Source: Fasciolopsis buskii (lineage: Eukaryota; Platyhelminthes; Trematoda; Plagiorchiida; Fasciolidae). Taken from it: a stretch of 64,000 bases of DNA. This document shows positions 12,116-24,618 of this stretch, in pieces. Each line of letters opens with the position of its first letter. Position 1 is the stretch's first letter. Below the pieces are notes generated by a model. It was not told the origin of the DNA and did not search any database. It saw nothing but the letters and a program-made list of their open reading frames with translations. The stretch is from NCBI GenBank assembly GCA_008360955.1, contig LUCM01006580.1, forward strand, positions 190,273 to 254,272, given 5' to 3'. The translations under genes and the position numbers were made by a program.

Positions 12116-12843
12116 ATGACTGTTGGTTCTTGTCCACCTGGTTACCAAACCTGACCTGTTGAAGACTTATGCGGTTTTGGATCGGTCCAGGATTCAGGAT
12201 CATGGTTTCGGGCTTCTCTCTCTCAGTGGTTATGATAATAGTTACAAACAGTGTCCCTTCCATTGCACCCATTAGTTTAACATAAAATAAAAATGACCAA
12301 ACTCCTGTCTAGTAGTTCAACGATGAAGTCAGAAGACATAACGCTGACGTGAGAAGCTGCAAAGTTAATTTGGAAACAGAGAGTTGCAGTTTTGCATCTC
12401 ATGTATGGCCACCTGTTTTTTCTATTACTTTTTGTGAAAAGACCTGGAACTGATCTCGTCCATCTAATAGCTGGTAATATATATGACTGAGCTTTGTCCC
12501 GGGTATCATCACTTTCAGCTCGCGTTGACTAACTGAAATTTCTGTTGTTTACGGAGTAGACTTCAGTACGGCGACAAACTGCTCTTCCCGAATTCCCGAG
12601 GCGTGTGGAATTTCCAAATGATCATTTGGAACACAGGATTTAAATGTCTTATTGATCCTATTACACTTTTCGTGGTTTGTTACAGAATTCTACTGTATAT
12701 TTCTATTCCATCAAGTCATTTCCTGAATGTCACTTTTCTTCAACTATCAGTATGACACAAAATATTTAGAATAAACTAAATCGATGAAATGATTTACTAT
12801 CCTGTTTATAATCATTCACTCTTCTAATTTCTGCTCCTGTCAG

Positions 12844-12929
12844 AGCTTTATGAAAATGTTCTTGCATTGATAACCCACAACAAACTGTTCCAAGCAGCTG
12901 GACAGAGCTTCTGCGGTTTCAAACAATGA
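12844..12929 (+). CDS. Candidate terminal exon, 27 codons, unrecognised
   Basis: An excellent 3' splice site (cttctaatttctgctcctgtcag) precedes it. The first two bases complete a codon, and the frame then reads LYENVLALITHNKLFQAAGQ and ends SFCGFKQ before TGA. The segment is amphipathic and helix-like. The other two frames close within nine codons. No donor follows, so it would be a last coding exon, but no AATAAA is near. Confidence 0.25.
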
Positions 12930-13408
12930 GTTGATCGTTCATACCGATAAGTAGGGCACAAGTGATGAACAAACAATCAGTTGTTTATTCCAAGATCTTT
13001 TGTCACGATTTGACTACTCTTCTGTTACTTGATTGGCACAATTGTAAGACGTATGGTGTCCTGCACAGAGATTGACAAGAATGCAAACGGATCCGGAACC
13101 TCGTTGATAATTCGTACGGTTTTACGCCATCAGAGTTTGTTATGCTGATCTTCAGCGAACACCTGAGAGTCAATCAGGAAATCCTGATAACAGTTATGTA
13201 CGGACAGCAAAGTATCTTTCCCATTTCGCGTCCCAGATTGTGTGCAATCGTTTTTCACGCATCCAGTGACTCTGAACAAAGATTTGACAGCTTGGCAATA
13301 ATAATTCTACGGTTTCCAACGAGCATTTAGGTGCTGCATTTGTATAAAGAAATGACCACAAAAGTCAGTAGTGTGAACCTCAAGCTAGCCCATTTTGCTT
13401 CGTGCCAG

Positions 13409-13641
13409 GTTGTTGGGGAAGAGGCGATGACAATCACCTAGGGAAGTCTGCCCTAGAAATGAACATAAAGCTAAACATGGGAAAACACTGTGGTCATGAC
13501 AGACGCAACATCGGTGTACAAGCCGAAGCTAAACATTCACTCAAACAAACGGAAGTTGACGACTTAGATACACGTACCACTCTACTAGGGTTGCGCAATT
13601 TGCTGACCAATGCACTCGGTTTTAAACAAGAAAACTTCTGA
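13409..13641 (+). CDS. Candidate terminal exon, 76 codons, unrecognised
   Basis: After a moderate acceptor (cattttgcttcgtgccag) the frame is open for 76 codons to TGA. The translation is hydrophilic and charged (CWGRGDDNHLGKSALEMN, then QTEVDDLDTRTTLLGLRNLL), and codon third positions are more C/G-rich than in neighbouring chance frames. No domain is recognised. A shorter true exon or chance are the alternatives. Confidence 0.22.
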
Positions 13642-13999
13642 CAGATGCTGTCTATTGCTTATTATGCTGAGTATGTGCGGAAATCACATGGTAAAGTACG
13701 GCATAACTTTGTTTTTGGCTGCTTTCACAATCAACCAATTGGAATCGTGGCAACCCACCGCACATGGGACTTGGACCAATGATATTTCTGTGTGAATATG
13801 ACATGAACGAATGATTTTTAATAGGCATTACCGTGTTTCCCGGGTGCCGTATTTTTCTGGTTGCTTATACTTCCCTAGTCCGTGTATGGGGCTATTCCAA
13901 TACACATTGTTAGCTCGAGTCCGTGAGTTATTAGGGTCGATCATAGGTTGTGTGGCTACTTTGAATATCCGTAATACTGTACATACATACAAACATACT

Positions 14000-15870
14000 A
14001 TACATACACTGAGCAATCATGAATATTATGCTGTTCTTTCATACAATCCGGTTCAGCATAGTACATTTTCCACATAAATCCGGGAATGAGTAAACAATAT
14101 GAAATTTCTGAGTTATGAGAACTCAGTGTAATCAGGAATATTTGTAATCGATCGACGCTTCGATTACTAGGAGTGACCATTATCAAGGCTAGTTTTAGGC
14201 AACCGCTGGCTAAGCTGCGTGCTGGGATTACCTAAAAACCGGGAAAGAATAGAAATAAGCTCATTTAGGGAATGGATGGACTAATCAAAGAATCATGAAA
14301 GACAAATAAGTGGCTCCAGTTGCTAGAAATCTAAAATTTCTCACGCAGTTCATTGAAAGCTTGCTATCGTAATCTATAAAACTTTACATACTGAAATCGG
14401 TTAATTTCCTTAGGCTTAACTGAAATTTATCTGTTGAGAAATCATGCAACGTGACCAAAAGTCCAAATGGATGAATTTGTTTTCTCCAATCAGACGTAGG
14501 TTTCTTCTGGGACGAGCCAGTGTCAAACCGGAACGATGAATAAATACTCACGAACCGTTTCCAGTCTATCCCTTCTCCTGTTGTCTTGTTTTTGTTTTCT
14601 AATTCTATCTTGCCCAAAAACCTCAATCACCACTTTGCGCGACAAAATCCTATGCTCTAAGCCCCATTGTCACAATCTATTTGCCGCGCAATTGTCAACT
14701 CAGCCAACTTAGTCATACTTAGACGAACACACTCACGAACATTCAGAGAATGGGTGCGACGTCCCAACGATAAAGAAGGTATCAAGTTCAGATCTGTCAA
14801 TCACTACAAAATGGTTTTTCGTGGGGGAGGTGTATAAAATGTATCTAGGCACAAGAATAGTCATCTAGATCTCTTCTCCTTATACCGTTTCAGTCTATTT
14901 CCATTTCCAAACCCTTTTATGATCCTTACAATGACATCTACTGTCTTTCCAGTTCCTGGACCTGTTGAATGGTGATCGTATTGGTTAGAATATCCTTGGT
15001 CACGATTCCCGGGACAAAATGTGACTCGCGTTTGGGAAAGATGGTAACACATTCCCTTCAGAATGTCAATTACAAGATGCACTCAAATGGCTTAATTCTA
15101 GCGCGTGAATTCAATTATCAACTAGTTAGACTCTAAGTGAAATTCGGACCATATGTGTAAAACAGGGACCAGGGGGTTATCACAAATGATGATCTGGGTA
15201 GAGCGAGATACAAGTCAGAATTTTTCTTGTCGCTATTGTGTAATGCAGAATAACATTTAAACCAAGCAATGGTTTATTATTTGATTCTCCTGAAGAACTT
15301 TTCTACCAGACGAACATTTTGGGACGATCTTCGGAAGAAGAAGAAGGAACTATTCAGACGGTACAAACAATGGATATTCAGTGCTGCGTGTATTTCTGTC
15401 GTTTAGTTGTTTTGTGCACATCTTGGTTGGCATGACTTCGATCGGTATAAATCCACAATTTCTCACTGAAACTACAAATACTGATGAAGTGTACACCAGG
15501 GTATCATGCTGATATTCACACGTGATAAACGCCCCCTACACAACACTATCCGCCTTCATATTTTGGGCATCCTTCCAACAAGGTTTCTTAGGCCTTGGTT
15601 ACACTAAACCTGGTTTGGCTTGTCTGCCGAACGATTTCTCGGGGTGCGTTTTTTTGATGCGTGTATCAGCTTCTTGCGATCGCATTTGAGACTCAATTCA
15701 CGTATATACCAAAGAGATGGATGCTAACTCAAAGGTAACACGATTCTGCTAACTCAAATGTGCTGCGACCCGAAAACCTCTAGACATGAACAATTTTCGA
15801 GACTGAATTTTGAAACTGTTAACGAGAGTTGTTGACCCATTAAGTAAATTGTGAGAACTATCGGTTTTCT
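14000..15870. other. Unique sequence without a supportable gene
   Basis: I see only short overlapping frames. On the minus strand, the frame ending at the donor-like ggttc/gtgagta (about 14551) reads KTTGEGIDWKRF, but its upstream acceptor is poor. No repeats stand out. Confidence 0.4.
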
Positions 15871-15877
15871 CCTACAG

Positions 15878-15997
15878 CAAAACACAACACCCGGTGAAAC
15901 CAACTTCAGTTATACCCAAGTTTCAACAACCACTTACCAGAGCTCTTATTCCCCTGAGTGGTACTTGGCGCCTCAAAGAGTTGCAAAAGTCAGATAG
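15878..15997 (+). CDS. Candidate terminal exon, 39 codons, Ser/Thr/Tyr-rich
   Basis: A strong acceptor (atcggttttctcctacag) is followed in phase 0 by 39 codons to TAG. The translation starts QNTTPGETNFSYTQVSTTTY and continues QSSYSPEWYLAPQRVAKVR. The Ser/Thr/Asn richness and N-glycosylation motifs (NTT, NFS) suggest a secreted or disordered segment, though I cannot name a family. An internal donor-like site (gagtg/gtacttg) could end it earlier. A weaker open segment follows an acceptor at 16407 (to TGA at 16591). Confidence 0.27.
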   Translation, partial: QNTTPGETNFSYTQVSTTTYQSSYSPEWYLAPQRVAKVR

Positions 15998-16051
15998 GCT
16001 TTATTCACTTAGCAATTAACACTTGAAAGTGTGTGCGTGAAAGAGAGAGCA

Positions 16052-16095
16052 GGTCAGTCAGTTAGTCAGTCAATCAATCGGTTTGTTTGTCAGTG
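16052..16095. repeat. Imperfect AGTC/AATC tetranucleotide repeat
   Basis: The words gtcagtcagttagtcagtcaatcaatcgg show a four-base periodicity with substitutions. Confidence 0.6.
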
Positions 16096-17087
16096 GCTTG
16101 GTAATGGGGTCCAAATGCAAGTGAACAAGATTTAATTTTGTTTACGAGCAAAACCGTAAAGATCGAGCTGATTATTTTCAATGCATTCCTGTTCCGGTTA
16201 GTACAATTATGTTCGCATAAATATGCATGTATATGTGAGCGAATGAAGACTTGTTTGATAGAAATGTCATCAATTAAGAAAAAGCAGTTAGCGGAGAGGT
16301 GTGTATTGAAAGATAATGGTTGTAAAGTGGAAGACTGGTCTGAAGACAAATGAAGTGATTATTCTGTTGCTGAGGTCCAATCGGAGTTCGTAAATGTAAC
16401 TTACAGCTTTCCTATATCAACCTGGGAATTTTCCAGTGCTGCAGATCTTACAATTATTATTAACTATGGAATCATTTTCTTCTGATTCACAATGCAAAGC
16501 CCGATATTTACTTGGTAAATTACGTAGTTTGCTTGATAAAGAATGCAGACCAATAGTGTGTAATACTCACATCTTGAATTACTCTTTTTGACGGTCGTTT
16601 CGACAATATCAGTGCCTGAATAACTACTGTGACCTTGGAAAGACACGGGTTACAATTTTATTCGCGGTCATCATTAGCTCACATCTACAGTATCCAGCCC
16701 AATTGGATCGGAGAACGAGACAAACCAATGTGGGTCAAACACCCACGGAATGTGCGGATTTGATGTTAACGCCAGCCAAAATGGCCATCACTTGAAACGG
16801 TTTCCATTTTCCTAGGTCATCTAAATTACCATTGATCCGCGAGTGGGGAGGGGTAAAGTCAAACCCGTGATCATTGGTCCAACAGACCGTGATGATCATC
16901 GTCGGACTAGCAACGGTTGGTACCTGACAGACCAAGTCCCAAAAAAGTACAATGAAGCACCACGGTAGAAATTCTAGGTAGGTCTCAAAGTGACTGACGG
17001 AGCTAATCGAGCGATCAAGAACAGTTAGGTTGTTGAGTCATTGGAGTAGTGTGTCGGCCAACGCCGGGTGTTCACTTACGTAATTCG

Positions 17088-17165
17088 CGTTCGAGACGCC
17101 CTAGCCCAGAGGTAGAGCATCTCAACGACCGGCGGAAAATTGCCGGTTCGATTCCGATTCATGGT
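17088..17165 (+). repeat. tRNA-like sequence with A and B boxes, second type
   Basis: It carries a good A box (ctagcccagaggtagagc) and B box (ccggttcgattccg) at tRNA spacing. The T stem pairs partly, but the acceptor stem and anticodon arm do not, and there is no T-run terminator at the expected place. It looks like a tRNA pseudogene or the head of a SINE family distinct from the main one, whose A box differs. Downstream sequence to about 17240 may be its body. Confidence 0.4.
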
Positions 17166-17449
17166 GCCGACTTTCGGATGCGTAGTGGTTAGGGTCATTT
17201 TCCATTCCTCACAACTTCCCATCCCTCGTGCCACCTCAGAATGTATACGGACCTCAAAATATTGCTTGTTAGGTCTTCGACAACTCAGAACTGTTTCAAT
17301 TCGAATAGCCTTAGTGATCAAAGTCAGTTGGAGTGGCCCAATGGAAGTAGAAATTCCGAAATTGCCCTTGTACCCTTGGATCGTTCTAGAAGGCAGTCAC
17401 TATTCTCCTGGTTTCAGCAAAACGGAACAACTTTAACAGACAATGCAAT

Positions 17450-18620
17450 CGTCTGACCACAAGAGCTTAGGGAAAAGGGGAGGATGTCCTTCAAAAATGT
17501 GAACCATCATTTAATCGGAACTCGCATTTCAATAAAGGAGGAAGAATAAATTTTCCTAATTTCAGCATGTCTTTATTAGGTCTACTTCGAACTCGATTAC
17601 CAGAGGAAATACTACCGGAATTCATGCATAATGATTCTCCTTGGAGATGGGAATAATAACAGTTTGGAAGCTTTGACCCTTTTGAATTTAGAAATAATCC
17701 GATTGAAATATCGGTTAGGCGCACTTGTTAAAATGTTCGACAGACAGAATGATAAATATGCTAACGAATGACGTGTGCCAACAGACATTTAGTCAGAAAT
17801 ACAGGAGTGTTCTAGTCGCTACGGCACATTTTCTACCGGCAAAAAAGAAGACATTTATACTCTTCTACCTGTCAACGATGCTGACGTGTCGGCTGGACCA
17901 AGTCGTCGATTCACCGTAACGTTCGAATTCACTGTCAACTCAGATGACCTAAGAGTCGCGCACTAGACTCGTCGTTTACTCGGTGGGACAAATTTTTCGC
18001 CAGTTGAACGTTGATGAAACCTAAAACACTGGGAAACAGCGATTCGCAGTAAATCGATGGGACTGAATACGATCCTTTGAGCAAAATGTGTAAATGCAAT
18101 TTGAAACAGATCCGCAGCCTTCTTGATGGATTATTCAATTCGATCTGAATGACAAGTTACTTGTGCGATTCCGATCAAGGAGTTGACCTACAAATTGTAA
18201 ATCAAATTATCCCAGAACCTAAATTTCTCAGTGGCCGTAATCATTCATCAATTAAAACAAGAACGTATTCGATTTGGTCATTTTACACAGGCGATATTCA
18301 CTGATATCCATACTTATCAAGAACGACCGGTATGAAAATTGGTAATAGAATAAACCCTCCGGTTGCGGAATTTTAACACTATTCAAATTTCCCTTGTTAC
18401 CCAGCACACTATAGGCGGCGGGAAGGGGGAGCAGATGTAGTTTTGTTTTTGTCAAAGCTGTGACCATATGTGTATGCCCGATGGTGAAAAACACATCAAA
18501 ACAATCAGACCAACAAATTTGGAGAATGCCACGTTGTTACTCGTCCCGACAACATATGCAAGTCGACCGTGGCTTTACTGTTGGTCAGAGAGGTGAATGT
18601 CTGATTCGTTTCGTATTTGC
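17450..18620. other. Unique sequence without a supportable gene
   Basis: Overlapping frames of 60-80 codons lie on both strands with no splice or domain support. Nothing else is seen before the CAA repeat. Confidence 0.4.
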
Positions 18621-18627
18621 AATCGTG

Positions 18628-18628
18628 C

Positions 18629-18669
<41 letters not shown>
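18628..18669. repeat. (CAA)n microsatellite, about 14 units
   Basis: A perfect CAA run. It gives poly-Gln in a 77-codon plus frame (18460-18693), but poly-Gln alone does not make that frame a gene. Confidence 0.95.
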
Positions 18670-18831
18670 GCTGATATCTTCGTGATTCTCTAAGGATTAT
18701 ATTTTTTACGAAACAATCGTATTGTTACAATCGAATGAAGGTTTGTTTGCAAACATCTGTTTTGTTTCTTCTATTCCGTTGTGCTAGACAAACGTTGGCC
18801 CACCTGCTCACTCCCGCATCCAAACATGTAG

Positions 18832-18877
18832 GCACACAAGCACACACACACGCGCACACATACACACACACGAACAC
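18832..18877. repeat. (CA)n microsatellite, interrupted
   Basis: CA dinucleotides with CG and TA interruptions. Confidence 0.85.
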
Positions 18878-19087
18878 AATCCAATCTAACGAATAGCTTG
18901 GGGGTCATTCTAAATATACAAAATTTTTCCTCAAAATCTATCAGATTGCATTGGTTTGAGAATAAATCACCGGAAATAATTTTGGCATGCGCATTGTTTC
19001 AAATATTTCTTGGATCGCTTTTCCAAATTTGGAGAGATGTGTGTTCGTAGCCGAAAATCCTTGACTTTTCGGTTAGGTATCTTTTTT

Positions 19088-19262
19088 TATCCTTTACCTT
19101 ATACTTCCTTTATTAATTAAACAACAATGCACATCAATTTTCAGAAAGGGGGCCGCGACCAGCAGAAGGCTGCCAAGTGGGGAAGTTGACCGGCGGTGGA
19201 TGGCTTCGAACCCGCGACGTTCACATCCAAACACCACGACCTTATCCGTTTGGTCATCGCAT
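19088..19262 (-). mobile_element. SINE copy 4 (GCGATGACC head subtype)
   Basis: This is a full-length minus-strand copy: tRNA-like head, B box gggttcgaagcc, body ggtcaacttccccacttggc, and tail ending aaggaagtataaggtaaagg. Its first bases are GCGATGACCAA rather than GCGGTGGCCAA, a difference shared with copy 10. This suggests two subfamilies. Confidence 0.9.
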
Positions 19263-21118
19263 TTGTTTTTCGAGAATAGGTGGTATATACGCACGCACTG
19301 TTACATGGTTATTCCACGTGTTTGGCAGCCGCTATGGTTTGAAGCATTGGTCGTCGATACTGTTAAGTTTCCGCGACAGCCGTAATTGGAGAATTTTAAA
19401 ACGAATTTAAGAAAGTCATGCTGATACGATTTCCTAACTGATTGGTCAAGTGAATGATCGTATTGCGAAGAGAACGGACAATATTGAAAACAAGCAAGAT
19501 CATTGTGAAATAATTTTGTTGCTAATACCAACAACATGATCACGTAAAAAATAACGAAACGGGGGCTAGTTTCAGCGCACATACAAGATAAGCGAGTCGC
19601 ATGCACAGTATTCCCCATGAATCCGTATAAATATTTTTTTGCGACTATTCCATTTTGGTATTAACGATAGCACAAGTGGAATTTCCTTCACTGTAGAGAC
19701 AAAATTCCGGGATTTTCCTTGGCTTGATCGACGGGCAGAAATGGAATTTGAGTTCGAGAAATCTTACGTGACAAGCATGTAATTCGGAATCAGTGTCACT
19801 CATGAACTCTGAGAATTTCTGAACTATGGTAGGATATTGATTATTTTGAGAATACCGTTAAACAATAAGAAATCAGTCGGTAAACTTATGTCGTCAACAC
19901 TGGACCACATTAGGAAGCTAGAGCAGTGCTATTAAATCGAGGCGATTGCAGACTAATTACTAATGATTATCTCACAGGGCTAAGTTTCAGAAACTGGAAA
20001 ACGGAAAAGATAAGGCATACTCAGTTGGAAAGCACCTAGTTGCTATTCTAAGAGAGTCTTGCGTGGAAAATAACATCACCAAAAGAAAACGTGGAAAGTT
20101 GCCAACACGTGCCTTGAACGTACCGCATGTTTGATGTACTAAAGTTTCACCAATTTACCAGTCCTCTACTGCCAACAATCTCGATCGCAAGCTATCCGTT
20201 TGAATGGCTTACTCATCTGACCTTTTTCGAAAGAAGCTGTTTGCAAGGAGACTCAGCAAAACACTTGACACTGTTGAAATTGTTAAAAGCCTGTGTCAAA
20301 AACAAGACCCTGTTCTCATTGTATATTGCATCTGTTTTCCCGAAGGTAGTAATTGCAACCTACTTACGTTATTATATAGGGCCTCATTAATCATACTTAC
20401 TTGAAGTCACTTATCCTGGGTTGAATGGCGAATGTTCAATTTCTTTTTAATGGACAATTCTACCGACAAATTGTTGGTTCGAAAATGAGCTCATCACTGG
20501 ATCCTTTGCTTTAGATACTTGAAACACAGGAATTAAGCGGAGAAAACACAACTGAGTAGTACATGAAACGACAAATGGCCACATCGATGTGTTAAGATGT
20601 TTCGGTTTGCCTACACATCTGCTCGATTCAACATGCAGATGGAAAGGACGGTTTCACCCGCTTTCTCGATGTCATCTATCAAAGAACGAAAACAGATAGA
20701 TGAAAAAAGCTGTCCAAATGAAGCCCACGTGTGTGGGCAGCACATGACCTCCTAGAGCGCGGTTTTACTCAATTATGAGCAGAACCCTGCAGGGCGAATT
20801 AGGTGCCGCTTGAACCCCAGACGGAAAATGGGATCAGTTGTGTAATATGTGTCGTGAATACGGATACTCGAATGGACTGACTGAAACATGTCAGTCACAA
20901 AATGAGCCAATGTGAGGTTGTCAAAATGGAACTGATCACTACTCTTCTTTTCTTTAGCTACAGTGTCACTGAATTAGTTCCAAAATGCTTCACAAAAGCA
21001 ATTCGAAAAATATTAAACACCCGCGGAGAGCCCAAAATATGCAACTCAGTCCATTTGGCCATTTCCCGCTAACTCCAAAGATCGGTCGCCACTTAGCCCG
21101 ACGCCTAAGTGTGGCAGT

Positions 21119-21281
21119 CAGTCCTTTATTAATGAAACAACAATGTACAACAATTTTCAGGAAGGGAGCCGCGGCCAGCAGAGGCCTGCCAATTGGGGAA
21201 GTTGATCGGCGGTGGGAGGAGTCAGACCCGCGAGCTTCACGTCCAAACGTCACGACCCTATCCGTTTGGGCACCGCCAGCC
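21119..21281 (-). mobile_element. SINE copy 5
   Basis: Nearly full-length on the minus strand with GCGGTGCCC head, B box and body; the 3' end finishes at the AATAAAGGA tail. It supplies most of two overlapping open frames (20985-21401 plus, 20990-21289 minus), whose translations in the SINE are therefore not host protein. A small ATG frame at 20902-21072 (56 codons) abuts it. Confidence 0.9.
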
Positions 21282-21289
21282 AAAAACAA

Positions 21290-22700
21290 CGTGTTATGCC
21301 TCGGTGAGCCGATAGTAACTGAAATTCGTAGTCTAGAACTGTATGGCCAAAAAAGATTGCTCCAGAGTCTGCGATCATCCTGGCAGGAAAATAAGACATA
21401 GCCAATATTCTAACTGACTAGGTTTTCTATCGGTGTAAGTTAGCTTATTATTTTGTCTCGAACCTTAAAGTCCTGTTCTTCTTAAATCTATGTATTTTTG
21501 CAATTGCATGATAATGAATAGTCGCAAAGAATTCCTCGTCCCGTTCATGTTTTATCTAACCTTATGAGGTTTTCCACCATCATTGTCGTCCTGCTTACAT
21601 AAGGTCGAGACTGAGCTCATAAAATGATCGAAATAGTATCACAGTTCTTTCGGTTATTTGAATCAGGGGTATGTTCTGCGCAATCTGCAAGTGTCCGCGA
21701 TTGGGAAGTCAGTTTTAGCAATAGGAGACTGGGTGATTGAGTTAAATGATGTAGCAACCCGAGTCTACTTACATGTTGCCATTTTTAATATGAAAAGCTA
21801 TTTCATGCTTGTTTGGAATCATTGATGTACATCCATCGCATTCGAATTGGAATGAGAACTTGAGACAAACTATTGCCATCAACGGTTAGCAGCCAGTAAA
21901 ACCAAGCATGGATGAGTGCTATAACATGTAATGTTAAATGTCGTTAAATCGTTCCTAACCAACCCATTCGGCCTAATGAATGATGCGTTCGACCCATGGT
22001 CGTCTGCTCCAGACGCGCGTCCCAGTTTCTGCACACTGTCGATAATTCCTCACAAGCCTGAGACAAGTGCACAGTGATAATTCCTTGGTTTCTTAATGGT
22101 GATTCGGATGCAGTCACTACTCGATAAATGGGTAATTTAACATTACGTTAGAGCGCTTTTTATGCCTAACCCCAAAAACTTGATAAACATTCGATCAGGG
22201 ATATCTGAAACTGTCTCTCTGAGGAACAATAAAAAGTTTGGTGCCAGATTTGTAGGTTTGCACTTATCTGAACTGTGATCAATACTACTTGCCTCTAGTT
22301 CAGTAGACCGCGATTTTATCAGGTTTTTAATGGTTCTGTTGACTGATTCATTCTATACGATTGAACCCCAACTGGTCATCGAAAACAACGGAATTTGACT
22401 CGGTCTGCTTGGGAGTCAGTCGTCATGCATATCGGTCACACCCGATTCCGGCTTAGCGGTTTACTGAACCGTAGATTATGACTTACCGAGTGTTTGACGA
22501 AAATGTTCAGTGTGTGAATCAAAGAAAACAAACTGAACCGTTTACACCGATCCCCTCGGAATGTCTACTGTCGTCCAATCACAAGAGGACTAAAATTTAC
22601 GATACATTTTTATCTTTTCAGGTGTTGCAATAAATTTTGGCACGTAGCAAAACTATTAGGTAGATGATTTTCACTTTAGCTTTTTTTCCTTCTTCGTTTC
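21290..22700. other. Unique sequence without a supportable gene
   Basis: No frame longer than 60 codons is convincing here. A strong acceptor-like site at 22620 (tttttatcttttcag) is followed by only short open frames and an AATAAA at about 22630. Confidence 0.4.
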
Positions 22701-22716
22701 GAAATTTGTGTTGAAG

Positions 22717-23710
22717 ATGCAGACGATCTACCGAAAATTATTCGTAAGAATGATAGGACTTAGATTTCCCCGAGAGATCGCAATACCCATTGCCAGCAGC
22801 ACCACCACCACCACCACCGCCTCCACCACCACTACCACCGTCACCACCACCACCACCACCATCACAATCATTCCCAGTTCCACTACCACCGCCAACACCC
22901 AGTGCCGCCACCATCCCCACCGGCACCATCGTCGCCACCAACACCACCATCAACTGCCACCTCCCCCAGTACCACCAACACCCATTACAACCACCACCAC
23001 CACCACCGGCACCACCGCAACCACCACCACTGCCACCACCGTCACCACCACCACCACCACCATTACAATCATTACCACATTCACCACCACCGCCAACACC
23101 CAGTGCCACCACCACCACCACCGGCACCATCGTCGCCACCAACACCACCATCAACTGCCACCTCCCCCAGTACCACCAACACCCATTACAACCACCACCA
23201 CCACCACCACCACCACCGGCACCACCACCACCACCAGCACCACCAAACCCACGACTACCAAAACCACAACCGCCACCACCACCACTACCATCACCACCAA
23301 AACCACGACTACCAAAACCACAACCGCCACCACCACCACTACCATCACCACCAAAACCACCACCACCATCACAGTCATTGCCACTTTCACCACCACCGCC
23401 AACACCCAATGCCGCCACCATTCCCACCGGCACCATCGTCGCCACCAACACCACCATCAACTGCCACCTCCACCAGTACCACCAACACCCATTACAACCA
23501 CCACCACCACCACCAGCACCACCAGCACCACCAAAACCACGACCACCAAAACCACAACCATCACCACCTCCACCGCCACCACCACCATCACCACCACCAC
23601 CAGCACCACCATCACAATCATTACCAGTTCCACTACCACCGCCAACACCCAGTGCCACCACCACCACCACCGGCACGACCGCGAACACCACCACTAACAT
23701 CATACAGAGG
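22717..23710 (+). CDS. Candidate low-complexity exon covering the CCA array
   Basis: A pyrimidine run (22681-22700) leads to AG sites at 22716 and 22722. An ATG at 22717 begins a frame that stays open through the whole array, and at 23710 a near-consensus donor (acagagg/gtaaga) follows directly. The frame is Thr-rich with His/Pro stretches; the other plus frames give Pro-rich and His-rich peptides and are open too. Openness in every plus frame follows from the CCA composition, so coding cannot be claimed from it. An untranslated or purely satellite origin is equally likely. Confidence 0.2.
22796..23693. repeat. CCA-based array with higher-order repeat
   Basis: About 900 bp of ACC/CCA triplets contain a recurring complex unit. 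A block starting gccaacacccagtgcc occurs at 22891, 23092, 23398 and 23641 (third copy cccaatgcc). In each case it is followed by a CACCGGCAC-type block (the fourth copy has CACCGGCACG). In the first three copies the sequence then runs through tcgtcgccaacaacacc-like sequence to ccagtaccaccaacaccc. Spacings are 201, 306 and 243 bp, all multiples of three. Variable (ACC)n and (AAACCACGACTACC) runs separate the units. This is a compound minisatellite grown by slippage plus unit duplication. Confidence 0.95.
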
Positions 23711-24618
23711 GTAAGAACCCAATGCACAAAACGACGTAGTTTTTTTCTCTGTCGCTTAGTTCTCATTTTCTGCCTGTGCTTTTGGTGTTTTTGTTTGTTT
23801 TCCTATCCTTACTGTTGTCCTAATAAATAGCCCATGAACATTATAAACCAATCACCTTTTAGCTGCTCCATATTGGTGTGCAAATAAAATGTCAGGCAGA
23901 TAGATAGATTCATTCGAATGATTCTGTCCGACAGAGTTCGTGTGAGTACAGCGCAAAAGAAGAAAGAAAGAAACGCGTTTTATCGTAGATTTTAGCATTA
24001 TTGTGAAAATACCTCTTACACACAGGTTCGTCAAGATGCTTTCACTTGTTTGAAAGGATCGAATGGAAATGACAAACAAAAATTTGTTTGTGCACCCTCG
24101 TAAAACTGAGAAGCAAACTATCCGCTTCGCAACTAGTATCTTCGGATGTAGAAGACAAATTGTGAGCAGGCGGCTCATTTCACTAGCTTGAACAGTGAAC
24201 GCATCTGAAGAATCAGTACTACTACTTCTGGTCTTCAAACACAAATCTACCAGAGGATGTTGCCATCTTGATTTGATCAAAGACGTTGATGGGGTGATTT
24301 ATTGCATTTCGCGAGACCATTGTTCAAGCCATTGTTCAGTTATTTTTCCCGACCGATAAGGTGACAATGTTTTGTTTCCAGGTTTACAGTTTCGCGCACA
24401 CTATGAATTAAAGTCATGCGCTGCTTGGAGAACTGGAAGATAAGCGGGAATTTTGTTTGTTTTCTACAAATATGATCTATGATAACTGCAGTTCTTTTCA
24501 TTTTGTCTGAAGTTTTATTCTTGCTGCTTCAATATTCCCGCTAATTTAACCGTTTTATTTCGGTAACTTGTAGAATACAGTTCAAACCTATCATGCACAA
24601 CTCTGAGAGTTCACTGTG

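Noticed and set aside
16407..16591. 60-codon plus frame including MESFSSDSQCKARYLLGKLR
   Set aside because: The acceptor is weak (gtaacttacag) and a minus frame overlaps fully; noted under the 15878 entry.
19697..19782. 27-codon frame (TKFRDFPWLDRRAEMEFEFE) after ttccttcactgtag
   Set aside because: The peptide looks plausible but two frames are open after this site and no other evidence supports it.
20902..21072. 56-codon ATG frame with a hydrophobic stretch (MELITTLLFFSYSV)
   Set aside because: Short, directly beside a SINE, and an acceptor-like site inside it gives a conflicting reading.
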